Positions 3,784-5,436 of a stretch of 5,436 nucleotides of DNA are shown in pieces. Where the stretch lies: positions 1 through 5,436 of the forward strand of contig JBAZQW010000167.1 of assembly GCA_041645005.1 (NCBI GenBank), given 5' to 3'. The notes under the pieces were generated by a model. That model did no database searches and was not told where the DNA came from. It saw nothing but the letters and a program-made list of their open reading frames with translations. The stretch comes from Pelotomaculum_B sp041645005 (GTDB lineage Bacteria > Bacillota > Desulfotomaculia > Desulfotomaculales > Pelotomaculaceae). A program made the position numbers and the translations under genes. Every line of letters begins with the position of its first letter. Position 1 is the first letter of the stretch.

Positions 3784-5436
3784 ATGAACGAATATGCGAT
3801 GAAAATATTGGAATACGACAAACTAAAGGAAAGCTTAAAACAGTATGCCGTTTCCGAACCGGCTAAAAACATGCTCGACAGGCTTCAGCCATCTGTTGAC
3901 ATGCCCGAAATTGAGCGATGGCTGCTTGAGACTACTGAGGCCCGGCGCATTACCGACATAAATGCCAGCATCCCGCTGATTGCAATGGAGAAAATTGGCG
4001 AGGTAATGGGTAAGACGGGGAAAGGGTTTGCCCTGACAACAGATGAATTGACAGCGGTCAAAGAACTGTTGGAAAGCGTCAGGAAGCTTAAGAGATTCAT
4101 GAGCCCGATGCAGGCGGTCTCACCCGTCGTGGCTTCCTATGCCTTATCCATGTCGGAACTGCCCCACCTGCATGATGAAATCGACAGGTGCGTAATCAAC
4201 GGGAGAGTTGATGACAGGGCAACGCCGGAGCTGAACAGGATAAGAAAAAAGATTGCCGTCACCGATGAAAGAATAAAACAAAAGCTAAACAGCATTTTAT
4301 CTTCGCCTTCTTTGGCAAGCGTTATCCAGGAAGCCGTGGTCACCGTGAGGAACGGGCGGTACGTGATCCCCGTAAAGAGAGAATACAAGAGAAGCTTCGC
4401 GGGAAATGTACTCGATCTGTCATCAAGTGGTTCAACCCTGTTCATTGAGCCGGCGGCCATCGCCAGACTACAGGAGGAGCTCAATATATTGAAAATGGAA
4501 GAGGAAAAAGAAGTCTTCCGGATACTGTCCTGCCTGTCGGAAATGGTAGAAGCCGACACAAGGGAAATATCGATCAATGTGGAGGCATTTATCCAGTATG
4601 ATTTTATTTTTGCCAAGGCGAAATACAGCAAATCCCTTGATTGTTTTCCTGTAAAGCTGAATGCGCGTAATAAGATCAGAATGAAAGGCGGCAGGCATCC
4701 TCTCATCGGCAAAAACGCTGTGCCGCTGGATTTTCAGATTGGTGAGGGCTATAGAGCTCTTGTAATTACCGGGCCCAATACTGGCGGGAAAACTGTGGCC
4801 TTAAAAACGATAGGACTGCTAACATTGATGGCTCAGTCCGGCCTGCACGCGCCTGTTGAAGAAGGAAGCGAGTTAGCTGTTTTCGCCAGTATCCTTGCAG
4901 ATATTGGTGACGGCCAGAGCATCGAACAGTCTCTGAGCACCTTTTCATCCCATGTAAAAAACATTTCTGCTATCATTGAATGTTCTAACCCCAGTTCCCT
5001 GGTGCTTATGGATGAACTGGGAGCGGGCACCGACCCGGGTGAAGGCATGGGATTCGCCGTCGCGGTGCTGGAAGAGGTCTTCAGCAAGGGCGCCACCATC
5101 GTAGCCACAACCCATATCAGCGAAATCAAGGAATTTGCGGATAAAAGCGAGGGGTTCAAAAATGGCCGCATGGAGTTTGATATCGATTCCCTCAAGCCTC
5201 TGTACAGGCTGACGATAGGCCGACCGGGAGAAAGCAACGCGTTCCTGATCGCTCTGAGGCTCGGAGTGCGCAGGCGGATTATCGAACGTGCTCATGAGAT
5301 AACATACGGGGAAAAGAAGGATTACTCTTGTGAAGTGACGCTCCGGCCACAGTCTATGATAGATGAGGATACAGCAGCCGGGCATGCGGCGTCGCCGGTG
5401 AGTGAAGCAATCGCAGTCAAGGCTGGCGGAAATTGG
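3784..5436 (+). CDS. MutS2-family DNA-binding ATPase (partial, runs off right edge)
   Basis: The frame is open for 551 residues to the window edge. MutS2 proteins are dimeric ATPases that bind branched DNA or stalled ribosomes rather than base mismatches; they lack the mismatch-recognition domains of MutS. Here the chain begins with the MutS2-type core (KILEYDKLKESL, 7-18). It continues through VTVRNGRYVIPVKREY (186-201), DLSSSGSTLFIEP (211-223) and YDFIFAKAKYS (272-282) into the ATPase. The ATPase shows Walker A GPNTGGKT (330-337), signature region SIEQSLSTFSSH (379-390), Walker B LVLMDELGAGTDP (406-418) and the ATTH switch (441-444). The catalytic motifs look intact. After YGEKKDYS (508-515), where B. 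subtilis MutS2 (785 residues) enters a highly charged coiled coil leading to its KOW and Smr domains, this protein turns into an Ala/Gly-rich, weakly charged stretch. It may therefore be a shorter Smr-less paralog. GGGAGG (3768-3773) sits 10 bases before the ATG. Expression is probably governed by the leader at 3482-3766. Confidence 0.92.
   Translation, partial: MNEYAMKILEYDKLKESLKQYAVSEPAKNMLDRLQPSVDMPEIERWLLETTEARRITDINASIPLIAMEKIGEVMGKTGKGFALTTDELTAVKELLESVRKLKRFMSPMQAVSPVVASYALSMSELPHLHDEIDRCVINGRVDDRATPELNRIRKKIAVTDERIKQKLNSILSSPSLASVIQEAVVTVRNGRYVIPVKREYKRSFAGNVLDLSSSGSTLFIEPAAIARLQEELNILKMEEEKEVFRILSCLSEMVEADTREISINVEAFIQYDFIFAKAKYSKSLDCFPVKLNARNKIRMKGGRHPLIGKNAVPLDFQIGEGYRALVITGPNTGGKTVALKTIGLLTLMAQSGLHAPVEEGSELAVFASILADIGDGQSIEQSLSTFSSHVKNISAIIECSNPSSLVLMDELGAGTDPGEGMGFAVAVLEEVFSKGATIVATTHISEIKEFADKSEGFKNGRMEFDIDSLKPLYRLTIGRPGESNAFLIALRLGVRRRIIERAHEITYGEKKDYSCEVTLRPQSMIDEDTAAGHAASPVSEAIAVKAGGNW

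Noticed and set aside
3588..3866. A 92-codon plus-strand frame across the leader
   Set aside because: It overlaps the structured RNA and terminator, runs out of frame into the MutS2-family start, has no ribosome site and reads as random sequence.
3885..5385. Minus-strand open frames opposite the MutS2-family gene (such as 4137-4712 and 4833-5237)
   Set aside because: The plus-strand frame carries unmistakable ATPase motifs; the opposite frames are Ser/Leu-rich shadows without promoter or ribosome site.

Overview
The window looks like chromosomal DNA of an anaerobic, low-to-mid-GC Gram-positive bacterium (Firmicutes/Clostridia, perhaps near the Peptococcaceae). That placement is inferred from the gene set: an RNase J, a MutS2-family ATPase and an oxygen-sensitive double-cubane-cluster protein, together with strong AGGAGG-type ribosome binding sites and sigma-A-like promoters. 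No rRNA, tRNA, transposase gene or CRISPR array is visible.

Layout. Bases 1-1484 are a minus-strand operon: a good promoter (1456-1484), a 62-residue excisionase-type winged-HTH gene (1203-1391), and then, only 2 bases later, the first 400 residues of ribonuclease J, which runs off the left edge. Bases 1511-1840 hold a second, tiny minus-strand unit: a candidate promoter, a 55-codon ORF of unknown function and a hairpin terminator. Bases 1844-2051 are AT-rich, with a weak plus-strand promoter candidate and a REP-like GGTGTCAGGGG repeat with an inverted end.

Bases 2052-3332 encode a complete 426-residue protein of the 2-hydroxyacyl-CoA dehydratase D-component superfamily, closest in kind to the double-cubane-cluster reductases. 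Its usual ATP-dependent activator is not beside it in this window. A perfect 30-base palindrome follows and probably terminates it. Bases 3447-3783 are a gene-free but highly organised leader: a near-consensus promoter, a nested long-range fold, further hairpins and an intrinsic terminator that ends 17 bases before the start codon of the next gene. That gene (3784 to the right edge) is a MutS2-family ATPase whose sequence after the ATPase core does not resemble the normal MutS2 linker.

How they fit together. The minus-strand operon suggests a DNA-binding protein made together with an RNA-decay nuclease. The two plus-strand genes look like independent transcription units. The most notable item is the leader at 3482-3766, which has the architecture of a riboswitch-like attenuator or a stand-alone small RNA and matches no RNA class I recognise.
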